DNA of 32,331 nt. Origin: Candidatus Omnitrophota bacterium. Its GTDB lineage: Bacteria; Hinthialibacterota; Hinthialibacteria; Hinthialibacterales; Hinthialibacteraceae. Location: contig QZKN01000159.1 in assembly GCA_003598175.1 (NCBI GenBank), positions 1 to 32,331 of the forward strand, read 5' to 3'. The stretch's first letter is position 1, and every line of letters starts with the position of its first letter. The notes under the pieces were generated by a model. It worked only from the letters and a program-made list of their open reading frames with translations, was not told where the DNA came from and did not search any database. Below are positions 17,301 through 24,349 of this stretch, piece by piece. Both the position numbers and the translations under genes were made by a program.

Positions 17301-18184
17301 TTCGGGACCGTCAATATTCCGGCGCAATCACCGTACAGGACGGCACGGTAGCAGTCGAGCATTCACTCTTCGCCAATTGCAGAGGTATCGCGATCGACGC
17401 GGCGAATTCGTATTTGACCGTCCGTTCCAATACGTTCCGTTCCGATTCCGATCTCCCCCCGGCGGATGGAGAAGGTGTGCACTGCCAGAGTTCGTACGCC
17501 ATCCTGGAATACAACCAGTTCCTGAATTTGAAAGGATACAGCGATGCTATCGATATCGATTATGAGCTGGACCGTCCATCGATCATTCGCGGGAATCTTA
17601 TTGACGGCTCGGAAGACGACGGCATCGACATCGGTTTCGCCTCGCCTCTCATCGAAGGCAACCGCATTATGAACTGCGCAGACAAAGCCATCTCCCTCGA
17701 AGGAGAAAGCCGGCCGAAAGTGTATAACAATCTGATTCTGAATGCGGAAACCGGCGTGGCGGTCAAAGACCAATGCAAGGCCGAATTGATTCACAACACG
17801 ATTTCCGACGTGACGTTCGGCGTGTCTGTTTACGAGAAGAACGCAGGAATGGGCGGCGCGGAGGCGGCAATCACCAACTGTGTGATCTGGAATACGGTTC
17901 AAAGCATCGATGCGGACGCCGATTCGCATTACACCATCGAGTACTGTGACTTGATGCAGTCGCCGGTCGCCGAGGGAACGAATTTTTCTCTCGATCCGTT
18001 ATTTGCCAATCCTGCCGCATTGAACTTTCGCCTCTTGCCGGATTCGCCGCTGATCGACGCGGGAATAAAGACTGCGATTGACTATGATATGGAAGGGACA
18101 TTACGGCCGCTGGGATCGGGTGTGGATATTGGGGCGTATGAAATTGTGCTGGAAACGACGGTGACTGACTGGATATTGAAATAA
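14315..18184 (+). CDS. Large secreted multidomain protein: lamin-tail, CotH kinase-like, beta-helix
   Basis: The 1289-residue product has an N-terminal signal peptide and then a lamin-tail domain (about 29-170) opening with IVINEIMYRPS. An Ig-like segment (about 185-290) follows. Next comes a CotH kinase-like domain (about 300-620) with FRGKGSRHTEPKSYRV, a DDYYIYK segment and P549-WDLD. A jelly-roll-like module (about 655-790, VDDGFVAYLNGVEI) precedes a right-handed beta-helix (about 880-1230). The tail, with SPLIDAG and DIGAYE, is a choice-of-anchor Q ending. CotH-like proteins phosphorylate secreted proteins in spore coats, but activity here is untested. The start is TTG at 14315, supported by AGGAG 7 nt upstream; the first in-frame ATG falls after the signal peptide. 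Confidence 0.88.
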   Translation: MGWPILKFHWLLWILVGLTHCLTAIPAMSEIVINEIMYRPSSLNTDDEYIELHNSGPEPVNLSGWSFRRGISFTFPPNTWIQTGGFLIVSPSPSAFHRLYESEIALGPYQGHLDNSGETVELVDAIGRIIDRLTYKDESGWPAAANGLGPSLERIHPDMPSDQPQSWNAGPNGGTPGQSNATAVERTFPIVAEVRQSPVAPNSGQSVHVQCRILHNRAIDAASLFYKSETDSHFVRADMFDDGRHADGLSHDGIFAGDVPPFPTGTIVEFYVEAVDGENAVGRFPLEGEQRAAIYRVDDVQYNPTLSFYRIVMRTADERTLRTRSVTSNVELDGSFIHENEIYYNVGIRFRGKGSRHTEPKSYRVNFSESSRYFGAIRKLNLNAKDPDRQFIGLETFKLLRMPVPEKRMVSLLFNGALVPNYIQVERTDQMMMERIFGDGGGNLYRGVEQANFDYRGEDANRYRSNYQKETNELQDDFSDIIRLCDAFSNSDEEAFTQKISEHIHTRQWIRWFAIKELLNDREGGLSLERGDDYYIYKNPRDNRFYLLPWDLDTVIVEPYTAIHHHGVYPVQHLLRHPDLARFYYQELLNILDNELPQSVLDAIIDRTAPISTPSRIQSLKEISRRLRASHYAEIPRSLTVHIDAPGSGASTPLVAEDNEWRFFRGRRDPSDGSMDWTLPSFDDTRWESGQGGFGYGDGDDRTVLSDMQYNYSTVFIRKSFPMDSPDDFSGLELSVRVDDGFVAYLNGVEIARANCTGTPRFSSTASGSLEAGNPLVFPIEYPASLLLPGKNTLAVVGLNNSLSSSDLSLAVNLNGYRNTTGVAQISGFAHAGKTRWIRINGEPADYTPWQARWQHTNPLRDGRNVFQIEALAADESIVETTRIVVYQNASPPADGIETAGDEVWSKANSPVTLERNLIIPQGDSLTIQPGVIVRMATGTSIVVFGSLHVAGAESEPVRFESLVPQSRWGNIIVANAEGPVTISHAQLINTQPVRFRDRQYSGAITVQDGTVAVEHSLFANCRGIAIDAANSYLTVRSNTFRSDSDLPPADGEGVHCQSSYAILEYNQFLNLKGYSDAIDIDYELDRPSIIRGNLIDGSEDDGIDIGFASPLIEGNRIMNCADKAISLEGESRPKVYNNLILNAETGVAVKDQCKAELIHNTISDVTFGVSVYEKNAGMGGAEAAITNCVIWNTVQSIDADADSHYTIEYCDLMQSPVAEGTNFSLDPLFANPAALNFRLLPDSPLIDAGIKTAIDYDMEGTLRPLGSGVDIGAYEIVLETTVTDWILK

Positions 18185-18189
18185 ATTTT

Positions 18190-18203
18190 ATTTATTAATA
18201 AAT
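18190..18203. repeat. 14-bp AT-only palindrome at the island edge
   Basis: ATTTATTAATAAAT is a perfect palindrome 6 bp after the stop of the CotH-like gene, at the point where composition turns AT-rich. It could be a terminator-like element or part of the boundary of an inserted segment. Confidence 0.35.
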
Positions 18204-18223
18204 TTATAAGTGAGGATAAAAAA

Positions 18224-18310
18224 TATCACCTTTTTTAAGTATCGATAGATCGAACGATTTATCACCTAAACATTTGATAAAATAGGTATCATGAAAATTG
18301 AAATATCACT
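18224..18310 (+). repeat. Iteron-like TATCACCT repeats upstream of parA-like gene
   Basis: TATCACCT occurs at 18224-18231 and 18260-18267 and TATCACT at 18304-18310, with spacings of 36 and 44 bp. TAGGTATC at 18283-18290 is a near-inverted copy. Direct repeats next to parA genes often serve as centromere or operator sites, but three short copies in AT-rich DNA may be chance. Confidence 0.3.
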
Positions 18311-18377
18311 TGAAACCGGATTGAACACTGCTAAACTACCGCAAATAATAGAATTGGTATTGTTCATCAACGGCTAG
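18291..18377 (+). CDS. Possible 28-residue leader peptide
   Basis: An ATG-started frame encodes MKIEISLETGLN followed by 16 more residues, ending TAG at 18375-18377, 11 bp before the ParA start. The sequence looks protein-like, with an amphipathic second half. It has no convincing ribosome site. It could be a short coupled gene or the remnant N-terminus of a lost gene. Confidence 0.25.
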   Translation: MKIEISLETGLNTAKLPQIIELVLFING

Positions 18378-18388
18378 TGGGGAAAATC

Positions 18389-19345
18389 ATGACATTCCGT
18401 CTAGTAAAACAGAATAACATGCAAGTGGTGTCAATCATCAACTACAAGGGCGGTGTAGGTAAAACCACTATTACTGCAAATCTTGCTGCAGAATTGGCTT
18501 TTCGTGGGTACAATATTCTTGCTATTGATCTTGATCCTCAAGCCAGTCTTACGTTTTCTTTTGTAAGTGTCGATGAATGGAGAGAAAAGTATGAAAAAAG
18601 TGTAACCATCAAGAATTGGTATGACGCTTTTATTGATGAAGACTCCGACTTGGACTTATCAAGTCTAATTATCAGACCTCAAACCGTGAATCGTGATATT
18701 AAAAAAGGAAAAGTTGATTTGATTTGCTCGCATTTGGCTCTAATAAACGTGGACTTGGAACTCGCAACTCGTTTGAGTGGAGCATCTCAAAGACAAGTAC
18801 GAAACAATTACTTGCGCGTGTATTCAAGACTGAAGCAAGGACTTTCCACGCTGGAAGAAGGAAAGTACAACTTTGTCTTGATAGACTGTCCCCCCAATTT
18901 CAATATTGTAACGAAAAATGCTTTGGTGGCAAGCAACAGTTATCTTGTTCCAGCAAAGCCAGACTATTTATCCACGCTTGGTATTGAACAACTACGACGA
19001 CATGTATCGGAACTCGTAAAAGACTATAATCATTATGTAGACGAAACAAATAATCTTCAATGGGAAAAAATTTCTCCTCTCATGCTTGGCGTGTTATTCA
19101 CAATGATAACAATACGCAACCAATCTGCTATTTCCGCCCAAAAACAATACATTGAACAAGTCAAGGGATTAAACATCCCAATCATACAGACTTCCATTCG
19201 TGAAAATAATACCATTTACGCGGAAGCGCCGGAATATGGTGTTCCCGTTGTGCTTCAACGAGTATCCGGTAAAACGTATAAAGAAATACAGGATGAACTT
19301 GAGAAATTAACTACTGAGTTTTTGAATATTACAAATGAAAAATAA
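18389..19345 (+). CDS. ParA/MinD-family ATPase
   Basis: The 318-residue product has the deviant Walker A K20-GGVGKTT, switch region AIDLDPQAS and Walker B VLIDCPPNFN, the complete signature of a ParA-type ATPase that dimerises on DNA with ATP. There is no N-terminal DNA-binding domain, as in ParA type Ib or chromosomal Soj. About 60 residues between the switch and Walker B (DEDSDLDLSS...RPQTVNRDIK) form a longer insert than in Soj. No ParB lies nearby; instead a small helical gene overlaps its end by 11 bp. GGGG lies 6-7 nt before ATG 18389; ATG 18419 and GTG 18377 are alternatives. Its composition is markedly more AT-rich than that of the flanking genes. Confidence 0.9.
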   Translation: MTFRLVKQNNMQVVSIINYKGGVGKTTITANLAAELAFRGYNILAIDLDPQASLTFSFVSVDEWREKYEKSVTIKNWYDAFIDEDSDLDLSSLIIRPQTVNRDIKKGKVDLICSHLALINVDLELATRLSGASQRQVRNNYLRVYSRLKQGLSTLEEGKYNFVLIDCPPNFNIVTKNALVASNSYLVPAKPDYLSTLGIEQLRRHVSELVKDYNHYVDETNNLQWEKISPLMLGVLFTMITIRNQSAISAQKQYIEQVKGLNIPIIQTSIRENNTIYAEAPEYGVPVVLQRVSGKTYKEIQDELEKLTTEFLNITNEK

Positions 19346-19769
19346 AAATGAAATAGCAAAAATACTACAGTCATTGGCAGAAACGCTCAATGATATGACT
19401 GACACCGAGTATGATCAATTTTTGAATGGTATGGGATATCTCAAGTTTTTTTCTTCTAAAAAAAACAGAAAAAAGTGCGTAAAGAGTAATTCGAGGGCAA
19501 GCGTTGAGGAATTGGAGACACTGGCAACTCATCTTCGTGACAGTAAAACTCGCGGTGAAGCAAAAGAATTGCTCTACAAAGATCCTCGCATACCTCTTAA
19601 AGAGAATCTTGGTCAACTTGCGCGACTGCTGAAAGTGCACGTTAATAAACATGATACACGTGACGCTGTCGAAGAAAAAATTATTCAGTCAGTAGTTGGA
19701 GTAAAACTCCGTTCTGAAGCGATTCAAGGATTGAGTTTGAAAGGGGGTACATCACAGGAAACAGCGTAG
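19335..19769 (+). CDS. Small helical partner of ParA, SAP-like C-terminus
   Basis: The 144-residue product is all-helical and Lys-rich. Its N-terminus (LAETLNDMTDTEYDQFLNG) is a short helical bundle. Its C-terminal 60 residues (LGQLARLLKVHVNKHDTRDA followed by IIQSVVGVKLRSEAIQG) resemble a SAP or Rho-N-like helix-extension-helix element, a fold that often binds DNA or RNA. The 11-bp overlap with the ParA gene implies coupled translation, so it likely supplies the DNA- or cargo-binding role that ParB plays elsewhere. No experimentally known function was recognised for this pair. Confidence 0.75.
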   Translation: MKNKNEIAKILQSLAETLNDMTDTEYDQFLNGMGYLKFFSSKKNRKKCVKSNSRASVEELETLATHLRDSKTRGEAKELLYKDPRIPLKENLGQLARLLKVHVNKHDTRDAVEEKIIQSVVGVKLRSEAIQGLSLKGGTSQETA

Positions 19770-19946
19770 GTTTTTGAAATGAAGGCATGCCCTATATCTT
19801 CCTGACGTGGAAAAATACGTAATTATATGCGTATCCATGAATAGCTCAATCAAAGACTCAAAAAAAAACACTGCTTGCTCACCATCCAGTTTAAAGCGGA
19901 TATTTCCCCCGATGCGGAAAGTGAGACTGTACCGTAAGTGATTGAT

Positions 19947-21022
19947 TTAAAGGGATTTGCGCTGGTCCTGCATTTTTTTTCTCGTGACTACACGAACATT
20001 TCTACACAGAAAAACCTCCGGTAATTTAATTTGTAACGCCTGGAGGAGTTGTTGCAAATCTTCTCTCGGCGTAGGAATCTTTTGACACGAGGCTTTTCCT
20101 TGGATTCGCACCTCGATGGAACACAAGGTGGTCAATTGCTTCAGCCCTTCTTCCACCCAACTCAAATCCCCTCGGTGAACGGGTGCCAAGGAGGTGATCG
20201 AAAGTATTCGTATTATCCGAAAAGAAAACCGGTTCCCAATCAACTGGGTGGGTCACACCAACCCGACTCCCGGTGGGTCAAATGTACCCGGCTATTGACA
20301 TCTGTTGCAAAGTGCGAATCAGAAGATAAGCCAGCATGACCACCAGTACATGGCCGTAGATGTTTTCTTGGGTGCGGACATATAATAAAATCCTATTGTT
20401 TTTTTCCTTTCTTCCCGTCGCGATTGTATCCGAAAGCCGCCAACTCGTTCTGGTCGCCTTCCCGATACGTACTGGTTACGTCATACAAAAACAGGTTCGG
20501 TTTTTGCCGGCCTCGCCGATGCGCGAACAACCGCCGTTCGATGGCCTCTTGTTGAGTGGACAGCCACGTCAGGTTTTCGTACAAATCGTTTTCATCGAAC
20601 CCGCGTTCCATCCCCAGGACGTCACAGCCGGCATGGGTTTGAGCCAGGCGAACGGCTGACAATCGCGACCCCTGATCGATGACGCGGGCCATCACTTGCC
20701 ACAGCGCCAATTTTCCTTCCCGACCGGTTCCCAAGGCGTCCTCAATCCCCAGACGTTTGGCGAGTTGATAGACCGTCCAAACCGCTCCCACCGAAAATCC
20801 TTGTTGCAACTGGAGGGAGGGAAGCGTCTGGGGCAACGCCGCGAAGTCGCCTTTATGTTTGAGCGCGAATTCGATGGCGGCCACTTCTTTGGGTTTACAA
20901 TGGGTCAAATTGGCGATGGTGCGATTTTTGACTTTCCCGTCCTCGCGATAGGATTCCCGCAAGAGGATGCTCTGATAGGTCTTGCCATTTTTGGATGTGC
21001 GAATAGGTTTGGTGATATACAT
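19947..21022 (-). pseudogene. Decayed IS1634-type transposase
   Basis: Three fragments of one transposase lie in order on the minus strand. 20393-21022 encodes the N-terminal 209 residues, ending at the DVTSTYREGDQNELAAFGYNRD catalytic-core region. 20278-20379 encodes a 33-residue piece with NIYGHVLVVMLAYLLIRTL, typical of the C-terminal third. 19947-20243 encodes the C-terminus with IPTPREDLQQLLQALQI. A large internal deletion at about 20385 plus frame breaks near 20278 and 20245 destroy the gene; a full member has about 500-600 residues. Terminal inverted repeats were not identified, so the element ends are unknown. Confidence 0.82.
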
Positions 21023-21159
21023 GACTACTATAATACATTTTTACACCAGATAATCAAGGGCTATATGCAAAATATTCGTGACTACATTTTAAGGCCAAAA
21101 TTCACCAATCCGCTTGATTCCTTATAATTTATACTATTTGATAGGGGGGAATATCCGTT

Positions 21160-21408
21160 TTATGATAAATGATTTTCATGAACGTTTTTCAAGTTTCGCA
21201 AATAAGGTATAACATCCGTTTCTTCGAGTGGGGGACTACAATTGATTCCCTGTCTGCATTCATCCGCCATCCGATTCAATTCCATTTCTTCCTCAAGTGA
21301 AATTTCTTCGTCTGACGGTGAAATGGAATTCACATAATCGGCAACTTTTCGGATCTTGTCGAGTGGTAGTTCATTGATAATTATTATTGCGTCTTCCGCT
21401 GTCTTCAT
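21160..21408 (-). CDS. Small antitoxin-like protein, no toxin nearby
   Basis: The 82-residue product has a helical N-terminus (AIIIINELPLDKIRKVADYVN) like DUF2281 or RelB-type antitoxins, then an acidic linker (DEEISLEEEMELNRMADECRQG) and a Pro-rich tail. ATG 21408 is chosen because GGAGAG lies 7 nt upstream; ATG 21423 is an alternative. Antitoxins of this kind normally precede a toxin gene, but downstream (lower coordinates) lies only the decayed IS. The toxin may have been lost when the IS arrived. Function is inferred from shape only. Confidence 0.5.
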   Translation of the reverse strand: MKTAEDAIIIINELPLDKIRKVADYVNSISPSDEEISLEEEMELNRMADECRQGINCSPPLEETDVIPYLRNLKNVHENHLS

Positions 21409-21570
21409 AGCAATACTCTCCATGGATTTTACTACATTCCTGATCACTACGATCATTCTATTCTATTTTTAATTGGGGATAATGGGAGTGACGGACAGGA
21501 GCATCAAGTCGAATCTTGTATATTTAAAAACACAAGCTAAAATTCATTTTACCAACGCATGGAAACGATG

Positions 21571-22311
21571 TCAGGAATCCGATGCGGCGTTCGTATCTCG
21601 CTTTTCCAACACCTGCCGAAAGTGCTCATTCGCTTTTTGAATATACAGAAATCGCGGAAGCAGTTTGCGACGGACCTGCCGTTGATATTTGCGTGGGATT
21701 CTGCCGGTTTTGATGAATGCTCCGCCCGCCGATCGCGCCGCCGCAAAGATGGGATCTATCTTCATGCCCATTTCCATCATCGGCTTGAGCGCGCCGGCAT
21801 GTGGGCGGACCAATGCGCCGACATACCTCCAATTTGTATTTTTACAAAACGCTTTCATGTGGACGATCATTGGCTTGAAGTTATCCGTTTCCCAAAATCC
21901 GCAGCTGGAGATCAGCGCAAATGTTTTCGGCTTGCCGCCATCCCGCGCCGGATGCCGGCAATGACCGCGCCGCATTTCGATGAACGGCTCCGCGATCGGA
22001 ATCATGCGATCCATCAAATTTTTCATCGGCCCCGTGACGCCGTCGCAATATACGGGCACGGCAAAAACTATGGCGTCCGCCTCTTTCAATTTGGGAAGCA
22101 CCTCCCGCATATCGTCATGTTGCAGACATACGCCCGGCGATTTCAACCAACAGGCATACTCTCCCAGGCACGGTTTGACGTCCAATTTGCGGGAATACAG
22201 AATTTCCACCTCGGCCCCGGCTTCCGTCGCTCCTTCCAGAAACGGTTGCAGAATCAAGGCCGTGTTTCCCCGATCCATATTCGGACTGCAATTGAAAACC
22301 AGTAGTTTCAT
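21571..22311 (-). CDS. Flavodoxin-like NAD(P)H-dependent FMN oxidoreductase
   Basis: The 246-residue product starts with VFNCSPNMDRGNT, the phosphate-binding loop of the flavodoxin-like FMN reductase fold. It continues with LDVKPCLGEYACWL and GVCLQHDDM, the cysteine-containing loop typical of iron-sulfur flavoprotein relatives, and AIVFAVPVYCDGVTGPMKNLMDR, the second flavin loop. It would transfer electrons from NAD(P)H to an unknown acceptor in the cytoplasm. The start lies 2 bp after the upstream stop, so it is the last gene of the sulfur/RND operon. Confidence 0.85.
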   Translation of the reverse strand: MKLLVFNCSPNMDRGNTALILQPFLEGATEAGAEVEILYSRKLDVKPCLGEYACWLKSPGVCLQHDDMREVLPKLKEADAIVFAVPVYCDGVTGPMKNLMDRMIPIAEPFIEMRRGHCRHPARDGGKPKTFALISSCGFWETDNFKPMIVHMKAFCKNTNWRYVGALVRPHAGALKPMMEMGMKIDPIFAAARSAGGAFIKTGRIPRKYQRQVRRKLLPRFLYIQKANEHFRQVLEKRDTNAASDS

Positions 22312-22313
22312 GA

Positions 22314-23999
22314 TCACTTCTTCACTTTCGGTATCGGTTTCGGCCATGCGATCACACCGCCATCCAGGTATTTTACATTTGGGAATCCCAGTTGCTTCAA
22401 TATCCGATAAGCGATTGATCCTCTTAGACCTAACCCACATGAGCTGATAATTTCTTTATCTTTCGGCAATTCGGAATATCGTTTTCTCAGTTGCGGAAGC
22501 GGAATGTTCGTCGATTTTTCCAGGCAAACCGCATCTATTTCATCCGGATTTCGCACATCGAGTAAAACGAAATCATCGCCTCGTTTTTCTTTCTCGAGAA
22601 TTTCCGAAGGCAGAATGCCTTCCGTCTTGCGATCGAGTTTATTTTGCAAAACGTTCGCCGCGGTGACCGCATTCCCCAGCGGTGGGGCAAATGGCGGGGC
22701 ATAGGCCAGATCCAATTGCGTGGCGTCATCAACCGTCGCTTCGAACGTCATCGCCGTGGCTATGGTATCGATCGTTTTATCCACTTTGCCGGGTCCCCAC
22801 ACCTGTGCGCCGATAATCCGCCGCGTTTTTCGATCCGCCAGCATTTTAATGACAACGTTTTTCCCTCCCGGCATGTAATGCGGCAGGTCGCTGACCGGCA
22901 CGATGACAATCTCGTAATCGATGCCTTCTTCTTTTGCCTCTTTTTCCGTCAGGCCGGTCCGGGCCACGTTGAGTTCGAAAATACGAAAGATGCTTGTGCC
23001 CAAAATGCCGGGAAATTTTGCGTTGCCGCCAGCCACATTGACGCCCAGGACTCGTCCCTGCCGATTGGCGGTGGATCCGAGGGGTACCCAGACCGGCTTA
23101 CGAGTCACCATTTGCATGGTCTCCGCACAATCGCCCGCCGCATAGATGAATGGATAATTCGTCTGCAATTCGTCATTCACCTGAATCGCGCCGGTTTTGC
23201 CAAGAACCACGCCGGCTTCCTTGGCCAATTCCGTATTGGGACGAACGCCGCAGGAAATCAGAACGAGATCGGCGGGATATTCACTTCCCGCAATTTTGAC
23301 GGCCTTTAGATTGCCGTTTTCGTCGCCGATCATGGCTTCGAGCGGGGAATTGAGCATGACTGTAACGCCGCGACTTTCCACCGCGCGTTGGATATGCGCG
23401 GCCAAATCGGCGTCATATTGCGGAGCCAGCTGCGGCAGCATTTCCACCAGCGTGACGTTCACTCCGCGCGCCGTCAGGCTTTCCACCATTTCGAGTCCGA
23501 TGAAACCGCCGCCGATCACGAACGCCTCTTTCACCGTTCCGGTTTCCACATGTTCGCGAATCCGGACCGCATCCGGCACGGTGCGCAAAGTATAAACGCC
23601 TCGCAAATCGATGCCGGGCAAACGCGGGACAATCGGTCTCGCTCCCGTTGCCAGAACCAGCACATCGAACGGCTCCGTTCGCTTCGCGTCGGTTTTGCAA
23701 TCGATTACGTCGATGGTTTTCGCATTCGCATCGATACGGGTAACGCGATGTTGAGTATGAATATCAATGCAAAAAACGGCCTTGAACTGTTCCGGTGTGC
23801 GGGCCAGTAGTTGATCGCGTTCCTGTACTTCGCCGCTGATAAAATATGGCTCCCCGCAACCTGCATAGGAGATGAATTCTTCGTCCGTGAAGACGTGAAT
23901 CTCCGCGTTCGGATCTTCCCGGCGTGCCTTGGCGGCGGTTTTCGCGCCGGCGGCCACTCCTCCGACGATGACAATTCGTTTGTTATTGTTTTGTTGCAT
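22314..23999 (-). CDS. CoA-disulfide reductase-like flavoprotein fused to rhodanese
   Basis: The 561-residue product has a GGVAAGAKTAAKARR FAD-binding loop, the redox cysteine C48 in SYAGCGEPYF, a second dinucleotide fold with VIGGGFIGLEM, and the dimerisation domain. This is the CoADR/NADH peroxidase/persulfide reductase (Npsr-like) family. A C-terminal rhodanese domain (about 465-561) carries the active-site loop C521-GLGLR with the invariant Arg. Known CoADR-rhodanese fusions reduce CoA persulfides, polysulfides or disulfides, handing sulfur between the two cysteines. AGGAGG lies upstream inside the preceding small gene, with which it overlaps by 17 bp. Confidence 0.92.
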   Translation of the reverse strand: MQQNNNKRIVIVGGVAAGAKTAAKARREDPNAEIHVFTDEEFISYAGCGEPYFISGEVQERDQLLARTPEQFKAVFCIDIHTQHRVTRIDANAKTIDVIDCKTDAKRTEPFDVLVLATGARPIVPRLPGIDLRGVYTLRTVPDAVRIREHVETGTVKEAFVIGGGFIGLEMVESLTARGVNVTLVEMLPQLAPQYDADLAAHIQRAVESRGVTVMLNSPLEAMIGDENGNLKAVKIAGSEYPADLVLISCGVRPNTELAKEAGVVLGKTGAIQVNDELQTNYPFIYAAGDCAETMQMVTRKPVWVPLGSTANRQGRVLGVNVAGGNAKFPGILGTSIFRIFELNVARTGLTEKEAKEEGIDYEIVIVPVSDLPHYMPGGKNVVIKMLADRKTRRIIGAQVWGPGKVDKTIDTIATAMTFEATVDDATQLDLAYAPPFAPPLGNAVTAANVLQNKLDRKTEGILPSEILEKEKRGDDFVLLDVRNPDEIDAVCLEKSTNIPLPQLRKRYSELPKDKEIISSCGLGLRGSIAYRILKQLGFPNVKYLDGGVIAWPKPIPKVKK

Positions 24000-24138
24000 T
24001 GGACTTTTTTCTCTCCTCCTTTTTGATTTGGCACGCCCCTGTCATGCAGGTGGGAATCCCGCAGGCCGGTAAAATATAACGCATCAACGCATACCAGACG
24101 ATTACAAATCCAAAAAACCATAACGCATCATGAAACAT
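23983..24138 (-). CDS. 51-residue Cys-rich single-span membrane protein
   Basis: The frame from ATG 24138 to TAA 23983 encodes MFHDALWFFGFVIVWYALMR as a single membrane span, then LPACGIPTCMTGAC with three cysteines spaced C26-x4-C31-x4-C36, then a Lys/Glu tail. AAAGGA precedes the ATG by about 10 nt. It overlaps both neighbours (11 bp with the DUF2892 gene, 17 bp with the CoADR gene), the packing expected of a real operon member. With its thiols next to the membrane, it could relay sulfur or metal between the DUF2892 protein, the rhodanese and the pump. That role is inferred. Confidence 0.75.
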   Translation of the reverse strand: MFHDALWFFGFVIVWYALMRYILPACGIPTCMTGACQIKKEERKKSNATKQ

Positions 24139-24349
24139 TTGTGTTTTCCTTTCCAGATTCACAAGAGGGAATATTGCATTTTTTCAGGATCACTTCCAAC
24201 GGGCAATAATTGGTGAAACCCGATTGAAACAGGTTCAAACCGACAAACGCGGTAAAACAAAACCACCAGTGCGAGTGCAACCAGCCCAATGACAGACTGA
24301 TCAAAACAAACGCGCCGGCCACTATTCGAACAATTCGTTCGCTCGTCAT
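24128..24349 (-). CDS. DUF2892 (YgaP-type) membrane protein
   Basis: The 73-residue product has two membrane segments (about 6-26 and 28-45) and the typical DUF2892 ending GLNLFQSGFTNYCPLEVILKK with a conserved cysteine, followed by CNIPSCESGKE. In E. coli YgaP the same domain anchors a rhodanese to the inner membrane. Here it is a separate gene in an operon with a rhodanese fusion. Its ATG overlaps the RND stop (ATGA). Confidence 0.88.
   Translation of the reverse strand: MTSERIVRIVAGAFVLISLSLGWLHSHWWFCFTAFVGLNLFQSGFTNYCPLEVILKKCNIPSCESGKENTNVS

Noticed and set aside
17363..17929. 188-residue minus-strand open frame in the CotH-like gene
   Set aside because: Antisense shadow of the beta-helix region, with no domain or ribosome site.
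19983..21085. CGTGACTACA copies at 19983 and 21076 as IS ends or target duplication
   Set aside because: They are in direct orientation, only 10 bp, and the first lies inside the transposase C-terminal fragment, so they do not bound the element.
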